Positions 1 to 12,689 of a DNA stretch of 64,000 nt are shown here, piece after piece. The stretch lies in NCBI RefSeq assembly GCF_000002985.6, contig NC_003279.8, forward strand, positions 14,260,001-14,324,000, read 5' to 3'. The DNA is from Caenorhabditis elegans. Lineage: Eukaryota; Nematoda; Chromadorea; Rhabditida; Rhabditidae. A model generated the notes under the pieces. It did not search any database. It had not been told where the DNA came from and saw only the letters and a list, made by a program, of their open reading frames with translations. How positions within the stretch are numbered: the stretch's first letter is position 1; each line of letters begins with the position of its first letter. The translations under genes and the position numbers were made by a program.

Positions 1-282
1 TTCTTGTCAAAAAAATAATATAATTTCCCGTTTTTTATATAGCCCCCGGCCCCGTTTATGATAGTCCTTCTTTAGGCCACTTTCCTAATTTTGCAAACTT
101 TTCTAGGCCATAAAAAATATGTAATAATGCACAAGAAATTGAAGTTATTTCCCCCCTACCCACGTTCTTAATGGCATGTGTCTTATCAGCGATTATTACA
201 TTTGTTGTCGAGTGCGTAAAAACCTCACCTCGCGGGGGCTCATTTCAGAACTTTCAATTTTTCTTTAAGGCTCTATGTTTCT

Positions 283-440
283 TTATATACTGCTTTATAA
301 ACCGTTAATATATGTACTGTTAATATACCGTATGTACCTTTATGCACATTTATATACCATTATATACTTTTGTATACCTTTATGCGTTTATATTCCTTTA
401 TTATACCTTTATATACCTTTATATACCGTTAATAGCGTAA
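283..440. repeat. AT-rich tandem repeat (TTTATATACC-like units)
   Basis: Units resembling TTTATATACC or TTTATGCAC recur about a dozen times with substitutions. The open frame across it, rich in Tyr, Leu and Ile, is a by-product of the repeat and not a gene. Confidence 0.7.
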
Positions 441-2389
441 TTTTGGAACACCAAATTTCAAACTAGAAATTCACAAAAGAAGACCTTCGGAGCATACTTT
501 GATATACAAAATTTCATAACGCTATTGTTTTTGGGAAATGAGCCTTCAGCTGTGACAACACATAAAGAAAAACTACGGCTAATTTCCAATGAAACTTTTT
601 CCCCTTCTCTTTCTCTCTCTCTCTTTCTCCTGTTTCTCCCCCATATCGGTTGTCACTGCTTCTAATTCAGTCGTCTTCTTCTCAATGTCTGCGCCTCTTA
701 CGGCTAACTATCACACATTCTCGCAGTGTTTTTGGAGGTTTTTTCTCAAAAAGGATTAGGAAAGTTTCCCCCCGTCTTGGGAACCTGGGAACCGTTATGA
801 TATTTCTTCATGTGGGACTTTTTTCTTGGTTTTTTTTGTGGTTTGGATTTGGTTGTGTAAAAATTAGTTTTATATACAGTCTTAAATTTTTAGAAATTTC
901 CATTTTCCGTAGCAGTTTCTCAGTCCAGATAACGTTTTCTCGAGATTTCAAAATTTTCAAATCTGGTCAAATTTTGGTTTTTGAGACTTCCCTCTTCAGG
1001 GCCTGCATTGCATATTAATATTATTAGCTTATTTTTCTTGGCCGCAGGTTTTTTTTTTGCTTTGAATGCCATGGTAACGGTGCTCCCCAACCGGGAATTT
1101 TTTGTTTTGTTTTTAGCTTAGATTCCTTATTCCTCATTTAGAGCTTCAAATTCACCAACAAAACGAATTTGGTTATTGAAATTTTTTAATTGAAAACTTG
1201 AAAACTCTAGTAGGGTTTTGATCCTAAATTTGAAGGAAGTTGGCTAGTACCAGGCTTTAGGAATTTTTGCAAAATTTTTGAAATCCTATTGCAACCTTTT
1301 AACTCTCACCAAAAAATGCAGAAAATTTAAAGTTTCACTTAATTTTGAAGTTATCTAGCCTAGGCCTATATCAAATATCTAGGTCTAAATAGGTCTAATA
1401 AGGTAAAAAATTAAGGCTTTTGACCTTAATTTAAAGCTAGCTAGGCCTAGGGCCTTGGGAGTTTTTCAAAAGAAAATTATGTCAAAAACAAAAATGGTGC
1501 AAGACTTTCTAATACTCTTGTAAGCCCTGAACTCACATTTGAAACCGAAAAATTTTGAATTTTTTTTTAAATTGAGGTTATACCTAACTTTTAGTTAGGT
1601 TAACTTTTACTATATAAATACATAAAAATTAGAAATCGAAAATTTTTGGGCCAAAAATTGAATAATAAATTATTAAATTTTTTAGCCTAAATTTGAAGCT
1701 AGCTAGGCCCAGGGTCATGGAATTTTCTCAAAAAAATAGGTCAAAAATGGTGCAAAACTTTCGGACTACTCTTATGAGACCTGAAAATTTTCAGATTCAG
1801 GTAAAAATTAGTGAAAAATACAGCTGACCGCAGCATTTCCAGGGCCAAAATTACCAAAAAAAAAAATCATTTACTAGCCTTTCTACAGTCCAAAACCTGC
1901 AAAATTCTTAGATTTTAAAATTTTCCTCAGAAATTCAATTTTCGGTTCCAAAACTATTCCATCTGTATTTTGTTCGATCAAAAACTTCCCATAATTACCT
2001 CCACACCGTTTTTTTTTCAAACTTTTCTACCATTTCGCACCTGCCAACCTGCCAACACTTGTCCTTCAACTGGTCACATGTGGCATTTACAATCACCAAT
2101 TTGATGTTTCCGTATCATTTCATTCTTCTCGACCATCCTGCGTCTCCGCGGCGCTCCACAGTGTCTAGAAGCTTCTATAGGGGCGCGGAAGGGGAAGCTT
2201 GCAACATGCTTTGCCCTTCTGAGTACTATGGGACCCTTTGAAATTGAAACTGAAGAGGGGGACAGAGGAAATGCTAAGAAGAGCACTCTTGTTCCCTTTT
2301 AGTAAAGTAATGCGGCTTTGAATTTAGAATTCCGTTACTAGACAAAAAATTGCGTTTTAGTAAAGTTCTCAGAAAGTCTGAAACTTTTG

Positions 2390-2863
2390 AGGCCTAGACT
2401 AAGGCTTAAACTTAGGCTTAGGTTTATGCATAGGCTTAGGCATAGGCCTAGAATTAGGCTTAGACATAGTCATTGGCTTAGGCTTTGGCTTAGGCTTGGG
2501 CTTATGCTTAGGCGTAGGCCCAGACTGAGGCGTAGGCTTAAACTTAGTTTTAGGCTTAGGCTTAGGCTCAGACTCGGGCTTAGGCAAAGGCTCAGGCTTG
2601 TGATTAGGTCTAGGCTTAGGTTTAGGTGTAGGCTTAGATTCATGCTTAGGCTTAGTCCTAATTCTGGGCTTAGACTTAGGCTTAGGTTTGGGCTGAGACT
2701 GACTCCTAGACTTAGGCCTAGACTTAGATCTAGGCTTGGGATTAGGCTTGGGCTTAGGCTATGGCTTAGGTCTAGGCTTAGGCTTATGGTTAGGCGTAGG
2801 TCCAGGCTTAGGCTTAGGCTTAGTCTTAAGCTTAGTTTTAGGATTAGGCTTGTGCTTAGGCTA
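2390..2863 (+). repeat. Interstitial telomere-like array (TTAGGC)n, degenerate
   Basis: About 470 bp of TTAGGC hexamers in + orientation, many with one substitution or indel (TTAGAC, TTGGGC, GTAGGC). TTAGGC is the nematode telomere repeat. The spread of substitutions suggests age rather than a fresh telomere capture. The overlapping Arg/Leu-rich and Lys/Pro-rich open frames are repeat translations. Confidence 0.9.
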
Positions 2864-3292
2864 CGAATTCCTCCCCGAACCAAAATTTTGAAAAAAAAAA
2901 TTCAGAATTTCTGTAAATCCTCAAATTTAAAACTCCAATTCATTTTTTTCCTTATTTCTGTCATATCACAACTGTATCTAATTTCATTAAAAATCTGCTA
3001 AAAGCCAATGTCAGCTGGGTATTTGAAAAAAAAAATCTAGGCCAAGACGCCAATTTTCAATTTTTTTAAAAACTTTTCGTTGGTTTTTCATTAAATTTTG
3101 GGGTAAATTTGCAGTTTCTTTTCAATTTTAACTCTTTCAATCTCTTTTTTTTTTAATCTCTGAGGGCCTTTTTTTTTAAGGTTTTTCAACAATTCGGGCA
3201 CTTACTTTTGTCAAAAGCCTTTCAGTTTTCTCATTTTCTCAATTTTCCCAGCTTTTGCATCTGAAACCTCATATTCGAAGCCTCACATTTCC

Positions 3293-6200
3293 ATGATTTC
3301 AGATCACAAAACTATGGAAACCGAACCAGCCACACCTCACCTAAACGGTCTGGAATCTCTACCATCCCCGATTTCAGACGGTGAATCCTCTGAAGTTTTG
3401 GAGGATGTCGATGAGAGAAGACTCAACAGAATCGCCTATGAGTACCTGTGTAGGTGTGAGGAAGTCCGAACGTAAGTGGATCAGATTTTTTTTTTCGAAT
3501 TCGGAGTTCCTATAAAATACTATATCCTTCCAGTTGGCTCTCCGAATGCCTCAACGACGATACCCTGGTGCCTACCACCGATCTTGAGGAGAATCTTAGG
3601 AATGGTGTGCTCCTAGCACGTCTGGGTAACTCTTTCGCTCCGGAGGTGGTTCCTGAGAAAGGAATTTTTGATATAAGGCAGGAAAAGTATCGGCAGAATG
3701 ATGCGACGCCGGTGTACAGGCATTCGGATAATATTATGCAGTGGAGAAGAGCCATGGAGAGTGTCAGATTACCGGAGGTAAGGTTTTGGAGACTGAAGTT
3801 TTGAAGAGTATTTAGCTAAAAAAAACTGGGTCAAAGTTACCTCGAAAAAGACCCTTAGCAGATTTTTAGGACTATTTTTTAAAGGTGGATTAGCGCCAGT
3901 GGGGAAATTGCTTTAAAACACGCCTATGGGGCCACAATGACCGAATATCATGATAAAAAAATTCAAAAAATTTTTCTAAATTTTATATAATTTTTTGAAA
4001 ATTGGAAAAATCTCAGTTTTTGCCTAATTCCTATTTGAATTTCCGCCAATTGGATTTTTTCGATGGAGCGCGCTTGCACGTTTTTAAATTTGTTTATTTT
4101 ATTTTTTGTTATTTTTCACCGATTTTTAATGTTTTCGGTGTATTTTTGCTTGTATTTTAGAGAAAAAGTCAAAATAATTGCAAAATTTCAATTAAAAAGC
4201 ACGCTTACAGGCGTAAAAATGAAAAGTTTTTTTACTTCACTTTTAAAGATTTCGAACCTGAATTAATTAATTTCACTGATTTACGCCTGTACGCTTGCTT
4301 TTTAATCGAAAATTTGCATTTATCTTGGCTTTTTCTCTCTAAAATTCGAGCAAAAATACATCGAAAACATTAAAAATCGGTGAAAAATAACAAAAAATAA
4401 AATAAATAAATTTAAAAACGTGCAAGCGCGCTCCATCGAACAAATCTAATTGGCGGTAATTCAAATAGGAATTAGGCAAAAACTGAGATTTTTTCAATTT
4501 ACAAAAAATCATATAAAATTTAGAAAAATTTTTTGAATTTTTTTATCATGATATTCGGTCATTGTGGTACCATAGGCGTGTTTTAAAGCAATTTCCCCAC
4601 TGGCGCTACTCCACCTTTAAAATGTGACTTGTTTTGGGCTGCTTGGGAGAGAGTTGATCTAATTTTTATGTCCAACACTGTTTTGACTTGCGGGAAATAC
4701 ACAGAATTATTAAAAATCTATAATCAAAAACTTATAATTCAGTGAAATTTAGATCCTGTATTCCAAAAAAAAAGAGCATTCTCAGGAAGTGCACAATTTT
4801 GGTGCATTTTTCAAAAATTACACCGATTTGCTCATTGAAACCAAATTTAGAGCACAATTTTCGATTGATGCACCATGTTCCAAATTTGTTGGCTTCGGCC
4901 TCTGTTTTTGAATTTTGTCGAAAAATTCCCCACTGCACCATGTCTTGTTCCAGATCTTCATCCCAGAAACAGCGGACGTATTCGAAGGACGAAACATGAA
5001 GACTGTCTTCTGCCTCTTCGCCCTAGCCACCCTTCTACACAGACAACGAAAAGCACCGCCAATGCGGAATCTCGCTGGAAAAGCAAAATTTTCAGCCAAC
5101 GAGCTAGTCACCGCAAAGGAAAACCTGAAAGACTCGAAGCTCCCCGAGTTTGGAGACGTCGGAAGCATGCTATCGGACCGTAAGAATGATGCGAATGCTC
5201 AGGCGTTGGCGATGACAGCTCTCCAGGAAGCAGTAGCAGAGAAGGATGCTGGGAAGGTGCTGGAAGTGTTGAAGTCAGCACCAGCGTCAATAGATTATGT
5301 AGAGGATTCCCTAGCTCAGCAGTATCTAGATGGATTGCAAGGGGAAGAGGAGCCACTGGCAAAGATCTTTGTGCAAAGTGTGGTTAATTCTGTGAATAGT
5401 GAGTTTCGTCACTTGTTGCTGCTGCTCAAAATCCATATGATTTCCAGATAAATCCGCCATGGAACAGCTGGAAACTCTCCTTGCCTCCGACTCGGATCCT
5501 TCCACCATCATCCACATCCTTGACCTACTGCAGATCGAAGATGTACGTCAGTTTGCCACTTCACTCTACGTCACCCTGCTCCGTGATGCTCAAAAATCCC
5601 ATTCCCCACTACAAGAGGACAATGTCCGGGAAGCAATTGCTCATGGGAATGCTCTGGTGGAAGTTCGAATTGCTGTGGAGCATGGATCCTCGGAAGATGT
5701 GCTTAAGGCACTTCTAAACCCGCATTTGAAGTTGGAGAATGTGGAAAAATCCAATGCAAGGTTATATTCCAATAGGCTGAAGAAGGAGTTCGAGGGGATT
5801 GAAGGCTTCTTGCTCCGCGAGCAACTCTCCCAAATCGTCAACGAGTTCTGTAAGATCTCGGAGGAAGATCGTGTGGTCTTGGAGCTCAATGGTGCCGTGC
5901 AACGCGGCGATTCAGAGAGCATCGAGCAAATCCTTCAGAGTAGAGACTTCTACGTCCAGGAAAATTTGGAGTTTTACGTAAAGCGGGTTGCTCTGAAGAA
6001 GCCACAGAACTTAGAGGACTTGAAATCCACGATGCAGGAAATTAACGCAGAGGTTGAGGAAGCTTTCAAGCTCGCCGAGCAAGTAGTAAGGATTAATAAA
6101 GCGAAAGGCTCGGAGCCAAAAGTCAGAAAAGAGTTGGAAAAGCTGAAAAGCTTCAAGCTAGACGGCTATCGAGAGGAGCTTCTTCACTGGTACGCCAAGC

Positions 6201-9200
6201 GTATTTCCGAAGAGCTAGATGCTTCGAAACATCCGGAAAGCTCCCAAGACTTCTGGCTCGATCACAAATTTCCACTAGGCACAATTTACGTGAATACCAG
6301 TACTTCAAAGCATTCGACGACTAGCCAGGAGCCTTTACATCCAAATTTCCTACGCTGGAATCCGGAACTCCAGGATTTTGTGGCCTATGAGAATGTGAAC
6401 TTTGATGAGTATTGGAAGGAGAAGGAGAAGGAAGTTGTTAAGGGACAAGCTGCGTTGAGGAAGTTTTTGGGACAGAAGAAAGCGGCGAAGGAGGCTGAGC
6501 TGAAGAAAGAGCAGGATGCGGCGGCGACAAAGATACAGAGCCATTATAAAGTGTTCAGAAATCGCAAGGATTTGGAGTTGTTGAGTGAGTCCCATCAGAA
6601 TGTTACAGTTTATTATAAAGATCCTTTCAGAAACGTCAACTACACCATCTCTGTCTCTAGTTCGGAAGTTCGTGAAGCAGTTGCCACGTGGCGAGGTAGA
6701 CTTCTCGGGTGACCTGGAAGTTGCCGAGTCGAAAACTGAAGTGTCTAGGCTTATGGCGTCCAATAGGCAGCTGGATAAGAATCTGGAGGAGATGGACGAG
6801 AAAATCGGGTTGCTCATCAAGAATCGGTTGAACTTGCAGGTGGGCTTAACTGGGCTTCTTAAAGGGGTCGAGGGGCCTATTTCTTTATAGAGAGGCTCGA
6901 TACCTAGCGATATCTAGACCATAAACGAGTTTCTGACTTTTACCCCGAGATTCGGAAGGATACCGGGACTTCGACTAGGCATAACCTCTTCAACAGACCT
7001 ACGTTTTACTGAAGCTAGTATTGTTAATCCAAAAAAATATCTGAAATTCCAGGAAGTAATTGCGCATCGCGACAAAACCGCTGCGTCCGCCGAGGACTAC
7101 GCGGCGAAGAACGAGGTGTCCGAGAAGAAGCAGAGAGAGAAGTGTTCGGTGGAGTCGTTGGAGCAGCTGTTGTACTATTTGCAGACCAAGCCGAATTATC
7201 TGGCAAATTTGATAGAAAGTAAGTGCCCCGGGTTCTGGCCGGGTACATCAAATGAGGAGCGTTGAGCAGATGTACCCTATGACAGGTTAAGTGAAATGCT
7301 GTGACAGTCCTGCGGACAACATGTGGCGGTCCTGAGGGCACGGCCTGGTAGTCCTGAGGGCGCGACCTTTCGGTCTGAGGGCATGGCCTGACGGTCCTGA
7401 GGGCATGGCCTGGCAGTCCAGAGGGCATGGCCTGGCAGTCCTGAGAGCACGGCCTGGTGGTCCTGAAGGCACGGCATGGCAGTCCTGAGAGCACGGCCTG
7501 TCATTACTGACGGCACGGCCTGGCGGTCCGGAGGGCACGGCCTGGCGGTCCTGAGGGCACGGCCTCACGGTCTTGAGGGCACGACCTGGGGGGCCCTGAA
7601 AACACTCTTTGGGGGCCCAGAAAACACGGCCTGACGGTCCTGAGGGCACGGCCTGAGAGTCCTGAAGGCCCGGAGTGTCGGTCTGAGGGCATGGCCTGGT
7701 AGTCCTGAGAGCACGGCCTGGTGGTCCTGATGGCACGGCCTGTCATTACTGAGAGCACGGCCTGGTGGTCCTCAGGGCACGGCCTGATGGTCCTGCGGGG
7801 ACGGCCTAGTAATCTTAATTGCACGGTCTGATGGTTCCGAAAACGAGGCCTGACAGTCCTTTTCAATCTACTAAACCTAGATTCATTACAGACCTCCGTG
7901 AAAACCGCACCGAGATGATGACCGACGTGGTGTCCCCGATCTTCGGCTTCCTCAGCGATAATCGAGAGCAATTCCTATTCGTAAGACTCCTATGCGAACT
8001 CCTCGGACGGAACGTCTCCCAACTCCGACTCATCGAAGATTTTCAATCCAACTACTTTATGCAAGCCATTGCCGACACGATGAAGCTCAGCACCTTCGAC
8101 AACATCCTCTCAGATCCCTGCCAATCTATTATAGATGAGCTCACTGACTTTGTGGATGAGGAGTCGAGGGTTAAGACGTTCCACTTGGATCCAGTGGATC
8201 TTTATATGAACCTGTATGGAAGACCTGTGGAATCGGCGGAGAAAGCGCTGCAGGACACTGATGTATCGGATGTTCTAAGTGGATCCATTTCGTTTTTGGC
8301 CAAGTGGAGTGAGAGGTTTATGGATGCAGTGTTCAAGAGCTTCAAGCTACCGAAGAGCTGTGTCTACATGACTTCCTACCTGGAAACTGCACTTCGTCAT
8401 CAGTTCCCAGCGGCGACGGCGATGCAGATTGATCAGACAGTTGCGATGTTCGCGTACAAGGTAGGACGGATTTCAGACATGGTGCATCGAAATACTTTTC
8501 TTCCAGGTATTCCTCTCCCATCACCTGACATCTCCTCGGAGCCTGTTCCGGGCTCTCGGAAAGCAGATCACAGACGACGCAACACACCGCCTGGAGGCCA
8601 TCATTCATTTCACAGAGAACGCGGTGGCAAATAAGGGATATGCCAATAAAATGTGGTTCCTGTCACTGCTCAATGCGAATGTTCATGTCATTCATAATAA
8701 GTTCATGTGAGTGGGAGGGATCCTAAAACCTAACAGAGCGGCAGAAAAGCTCAGCTCATTTTATACAAGTTAATCCAATGTAAAACGCGTAGCAAAAACA
8801 GATTTGCGCACTGTAAGCCACTGTCAGGCATGTAGACTAATTCTCCGAACCATAGCTGCTGGTAGATCCCATTCTGGCTTTGATTGTCGTCTGCGTGATC
8901 TCATTTTTTCGTAGTGCGTGGGCGATTTTCAGGGTGAGCTTTAGACATCCCAGGGCTTTAGGAAGCATGGTCTAGTCCATCGGATTCTGAATTTTTACTC
9001 GGAATGCTATAATCTTAGCCTTTTCCTTACAGTTCAAATATTTCAGAACAACCCAAATTTTCAGCGACTACATCAACAAAAACGTTCGTAACGTGGCCTT
9101 AGACGAGATCTACTCGATGAACGAGTTCACCCAATTCGACCCCTTCCACAAGCCAACCCTTTCCCTCATTGACAAACATCTCCAAACCGTCATCGAATGT

Positions 9201-11233
9201 CTTCGTAAGAACAAGTCCACTATCACAGAAGAATCCGAGAATCAACTCGTCCAACTGATCGACTCCATTGCGGATGTGGCAACCTCCGATGGGGTTGTGA
9301 TGCTTCAGCTGCACCCGTCACCCAATGAAATGCTGCCTGATGGAACTCAAGCTCACCTGTTCACCAGGGCTAAGAAGGAGCTGGTGGAGCTGTTGCTGGA
9401 GGGAGTACCCGGGAATCATGTTGGGGAGTTGTTGGATGAGAAGAAGGAGGTATGTAATTTTCAATAAGGTTCCAAAATTGTAGGAACATTTCTAAATTCC
9501 AGCTCACCCTTCACCTCAAATCCATCCAAACTGATCTCAAAAAGGACGTGGAACAACTGGAGGCCGATGGCCGGACTCAAAAATCCGATAACTACCAGTC
9601 AATAGTGACAGATATCGCAAATGACATTAGGCTTCACGAGAGACGGCAAAGAGAACGTCAGGAGCAGAAGAAGAGCATCGCGGCGACAAAGCGGAAGCTG
9701 ATGGAGCAGAGAGAAGAGCTTCATGAGAAGTTGGCAAGATACGAGGAATACCTGGAGACTTGTCTGCAGAACTTGTCGAGGACATCAAGGTAAGGGGTTT
9801 AGAACCGTAGTCTAGGGTGGGTGTCCGGAGTCGGGGGTTTGAAATTTGAAGTTTGAAATATGCCCACAGTCTTGGTTAGGGACCTACTGATGCACTGTAA
9901 ACACCGGAACCTTTCAGTTCGGACTCAGTAAGACCGTACTCTGGAAATTTTTAGTCCGGACTCCGGTAACTTTTAGTTCAGGCCAGGGAACTGCTACGCC
10001 GGGCTCAGGATACTGTTACTCCGGAGTAGGGAAACTGTTTCTCCGGACACCGGAAACAGTTACCCTGGACTACGGTAATTTTTAGTCCAGACTCCGGAAA
10101 CTTCTACTCCGGACTCTGGACTTCAGATTACACCGGACTCCGGAAAATGTTTCTCCGGACTAGGGAAATTGATACTCCGGATTCTAGAAGCAGTTACCTC
10201 GGACTACAGTAATTTTTAGTCCAGACTACGGTAACTTGTAGTCCGGGTTCTGGTCAGTTTCAGTTTGGGCCCTGGAACCTGCTAGGTCGTACTTTGGGTA
10301 CATTCAGTCCGGACTCTGGAAACTTTTAGTCGGGGCTAGGAAAATTGTTTCTCCGGACTCCCGAAGCTTGTACGTTTGGTCCGGACTCTGGATGCTCTGG
10401 AATTTGTTACTCATGACCCCGGCAACTGATACTCCGAACTTTGGAAACTGTAAGTCCGAACTCCGGAAAATGTTACTCCGAATTCCAGAAGCAGTTACCC
10501 CGGACTACATGATCTTTTAGTCCGGACTGCGGAGAATATTACTACGGGCTCCAGTAACAGTTTCCCCGGACCGTGGTTCATTTTAGTCCGGACCCCGGTA
10601 ACTTTTAGTCAGGGCCTCGGTAACTTTTAGTCCGGACTTCGGACGAGGCTACCCCGAACTCCGAAAATGTTCAAGCTAGGCTCATGAATGCCTCTATTCC
10701 AATAAATTAAAATTTTGCTCATTTGCAGACGCCTCTCATTCCGCCCGAACACCAAGGAAGCCGGCAAAATCCAAAAGGAGCGTGCCTCACTGGACCAGAT
10801 CAAAAGCTACAAGAGCACCGCTGAGAAGCTCTTCAAAAAGGGAGTTATCAGAGAAATCACAGGATATCAGACACCGAAAAGAATCTCCAAGCTTAATGTG
10901 GAATTTGGGTCGACCGATATGATGGGTGTGTTCTCTGTGGCTTTGACGGAAGGGAAGAATCAAGTTGGAAGTGCCACGTTGCAGTTTCAGGTGGGATAAG
11001 TTTTCGGAGTTTTTATTTCTAGTGAAAACCACTATATTTTTTGTGCTTCCGAGCTTTTTCCCGCCAATTTTATGGCATTTTTGTCAAATTTTCCAAAAAA
11101 TTCCTCAATTTTTTTTCAGGATCTTCTCAAAGCGGACTCTGTTGACGAGAATACCTATGTTTTGGCGGAGCTCATCACACTGGACGTACCAAAAACCATC
11201 CAATACATCAACAAAAAGTTTTACAATAAATAA
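3293..11233 (+). CDS. pes-7: IQGAP-family scaffold protein (PES-7-like), 12 exons
   Basis: IQGAP proteins are scaffolds that link Rho-family GTPases, calmodulin and actin. Exons read by eye: 3293-3471, 3534-3777, 4954-5398, 5448-6584, 6631-6839, 7053-7218, 7892-8460, 8507-8706, 9047-9449, 9503-9789, 10729-10990, 11120-11233. All junctions are GT-AG and in frame, giving 4,215 bp and 1,404 residues. Domains in order: calponin-homology (about residues 45-175, with [17 protein letters not shown] and [15 protein letters not shown]), helical repeats, one clear IQ motif near 648-665 ([14 protein letters not shown]), a RasGAP-related domain over about 770-1120, and the RasGAP C-terminal domain to the end. 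It is shorter than vertebrate IQGAP1 and I see only one IQ motif and no WW domain. An in-frame ATG at 3314 is an alternative start. A candidate AATAAA lies near 11300. The gene name is from recognition, not a search. Confidence 0.88.
3878..4621. repeat. Foldback element flanked by TTTAAA, in pes-7 intron 2
   Basis: A long imperfect palindrome. The left arm starts TTTAAAGGTGGATTAGCGCC, and the right arm ends with its near-exact inverse at 4602-4621. Both arms carry the same inner segments, including ATCATGATATTCGGTCATTGTGG and GGAGCGCGCTTGCACG-like sequence. The hexamer TTTAAA at both ends fits the known class of worm palindromic MITEs with a TTTAAA target. It accounts for most of this intron, and the open frame near 4063-4266 is inside it. 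Confidence 0.8.
7300..7850. repeat. GC-rich minisatellite in pes-7 intron 6
   Basis: Roughly 25 units of about 21 bp built on GCACGGCCTGGYGGTCCTGAG, with substitutions. It fills most of the 673-bp intron between 7218 and 7892. The composition contrasts strongly with the AT-rich surroundings. Pro/Arg/Gln-rich open frames on the minus strand are repeat translations. Confidence 0.9.
9880..10680. repeat. CCGGA-rich minisatellite in pes-7 intron 10
   Basis: Degenerate units of roughly 25-35 bp built on TAGTCCGGACTCCGGAAACT repeat through the intron between 9789 and 10729. Many units contain the palindrome TCCGGA. No exon is needed here, because exons 10 and 11 join in frame (AG|A, Arg). Confidence 0.85.
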
Positions 11234-11349
11234 TTTAAGTTTCCCATCTAATTTATTACCGGTTTTGCCCCCTCCATGCTTATCGATTATGAAAATTGAC
11301 GAATAAATGGATTTTCTCGCGAGTTTAACGGGGTTTCGGGTTGTTTTAC

Positions 11350-11525
11350 ACATGGTGTCAGAATGCCCCATATCGGGTTGATCTACGAAAATTGCGGGAA
11401 TTTAGACGCAGACTTCTAAACTGATTTTGCATGGTTAAAAATATACTGACGTCACACTTTTCTGCAGAAAAAATTCCCGCATTTTTTGTAGATCAAACCG
11501 ATATGGGGCATTCTGACACCACGTG
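11350..11525. repeat. Palindromic element, GTGTCAG family, copy 1
   Basis: Ends are CATGGTGTCAGAATGCCCCA and the inverse GGGGCATTCTGACACCACGTG. Each arm also carries GATCTACGAAAATTGCGGGAATT or its inverse. The same family recurs at 14371, 20917, 27640, 41270, 44734, 57093, 57494, 59548, 60012 and 60889. No coding capacity. Confidence 0.85.
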
Positions 11526-12242
11526 TTTATAGGAGTTGTACTGTTTTTGGACCAATTTTTTTTGGAGATTTTTTGATTTTTATCATGTTTACTTGCAGAT
11601 TCTTTGGATTAATAATTTTAGCTGAATTTACAGAATTTTAGGCAATTTTTACAGGGATTTGCGCAAGTTTTGGCGGTTTTTCAACAATTTTGGCTGTTTT
11701 CAAACTGATTCTCGAGTTTTGAGCTAAACTTCTATGTTTTCACTGGATTTTGTCAAATTTTCAGCCAATTTTTTTTCAAATTTGATTTTTGGCACGTTTT
11801 TTCATTTTCAAGAAATTCCCCACAAAATAGACCATTTTTCCCGACTTTTTCTCAAATTTTCAGCTAAAAACTAAATTCGTACACATTTTCCACAAAATAA
11901 AATAAATTTATTTGTTCTACAAGTTTCAGAGAGAGAGAGAGCAAGGACTATCTACAAGTGAGTTTTTCAGAAATTATTGCTTTTTCAATGGAAATAAGTG
12001 GCGAAGAGAAGAGATCAAAATAGATCGATAGATCAGTATAAAAGAGACTGAAAGTCTATTTACAAGGGGATAAAAATTGTGGAGAAAAAAAATTATGGAA
12101 TTTATTGATTTTTTGCTGGGTCAGTTCAGTTCTCATCCGCGTTTAGTGTCCTCTGTCATGGTTTTTGTGATCAAATGTGGAAGTTCACTGATATCCTCGA
12201 GCTGCAAAAAATTGAAATTATTGGTTTTTTTAAAAGCATTTT

Positions 12243-12330
12243 TAAGGAAATTGGCTAAATGGCTCAGTGCGATTTCACAAGTATTCCAATCACAAGACCG
12301 GGGTTCGAGTCCGCACAGTGGCATATCTTT
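12243..12330 (+). repeat. tRNA-like repeat, copy 1
   Basis: Contains an A-box-like TGGCTCAGTGCG and a B-box GGGGTTCGAGTCC with tRNA-like spacing. It lacks a clean acceptor stem, so it is not a functional tRNA gene. A second copy lies at 12545-12630 with the core ATTCCAATCACAAGACCGG conserved. Confidence 0.6.
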
Positions 12331-12544
12331 TTGTTAAAGTGTTAATAGACTGAATTGGGCATGCTGAGCCTAAAATTTTATACTAGAAAGCTTGAAACAG
12401 CTCGCGGAGCCAAAAAAAAAATCACATGAATTGTTACTTTTTGATTGAAAAAGTATCATATGAGCCTTAAAATGTGAAAAAATGATTTAAGACCACCAGA
12501 AAACTCTTATTTCCAATTTTTGCAAGTTTTCCAGTTTTCAAAAA

Positions 12545-12630
12545 AAAAAGTGCACAAATGGCTCAGTGCGATTTCCCAAGTCTTCCAATCACAAGACCGG
12601 GGTTCGAGTCCGCGTGCTGGCATGATTTTT
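12545..12630 (+). repeat. tRNA-like repeat, copy 2
   Basis: Very similar to the copy at 12243 over about 65 bp, from ATGGCTCAGTGCG to GGGGTTCGAGTCCGC. Sequence outside this core differs. A tRNA-derived short repeat is the simplest reading. Confidence 0.6.
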
Positions 12631-12689
12631 TGTTAAGGTGTTACTAGACTAATTCAAGTGCGCTGAATCCAAATTTCATGCTCAAAATC

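Larger units (their letters stand above)
1..3292. other. AT-rich DNA upstream of the IQGAP gene, no gene seen
   Basis: I see no convincing exon here on either strand. Open frames are short, AT-biased and lack splice or domain support. The stretch holds an AT-rich tandem repeat near 280-440, a CT-rich run near 603-640 and a telomere-like array near 2390-2863. It presumably includes the promoter of the gene starting at 3293, but I cannot point to a core promoter element. Confidence 0.5.
11234..12689. other. Intergenic region between convergent genes
   Basis: This lies between the 3' ends of the IQGAP gene (+) and the phosphatase gene (-). It holds a palindromic element at 11350-11525, an AT-rich stretch with a GA microsatellite at 11929-11941, and two related tRNA-like repeats near 12243 and 12545. 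I see no further gene. Confidence 0.6.

Noticed and set aside
2387-3001. 204-codon Arg/Leu-rich ORF
   Set aside because: It is a translation of the degenerate TTAGGC array, as are the Lys/Pro and Leu/Ser frames on the other strand. The same applies at 18710, 21848, 22203, 29463 and 50144.
4063-4266. ORF in pes-7 intron 2
   Set aside because: It lies wholly inside the foldback element at 3878-4621, and exons 2 and 3 join in frame without it.
3510-6820. Minus-strand ORFs antisense to pes-7 exons
   Set aside because: They are shadows of long coding exons, with no independent splice or domain evidence.
7024-7971. Pro/Arg/Gln-rich minus-strand ORFs of about 150 codons
   Set aside because: They are translations of the minisatellite in pes-7 intron 6, antisense to exons 6 and 7.
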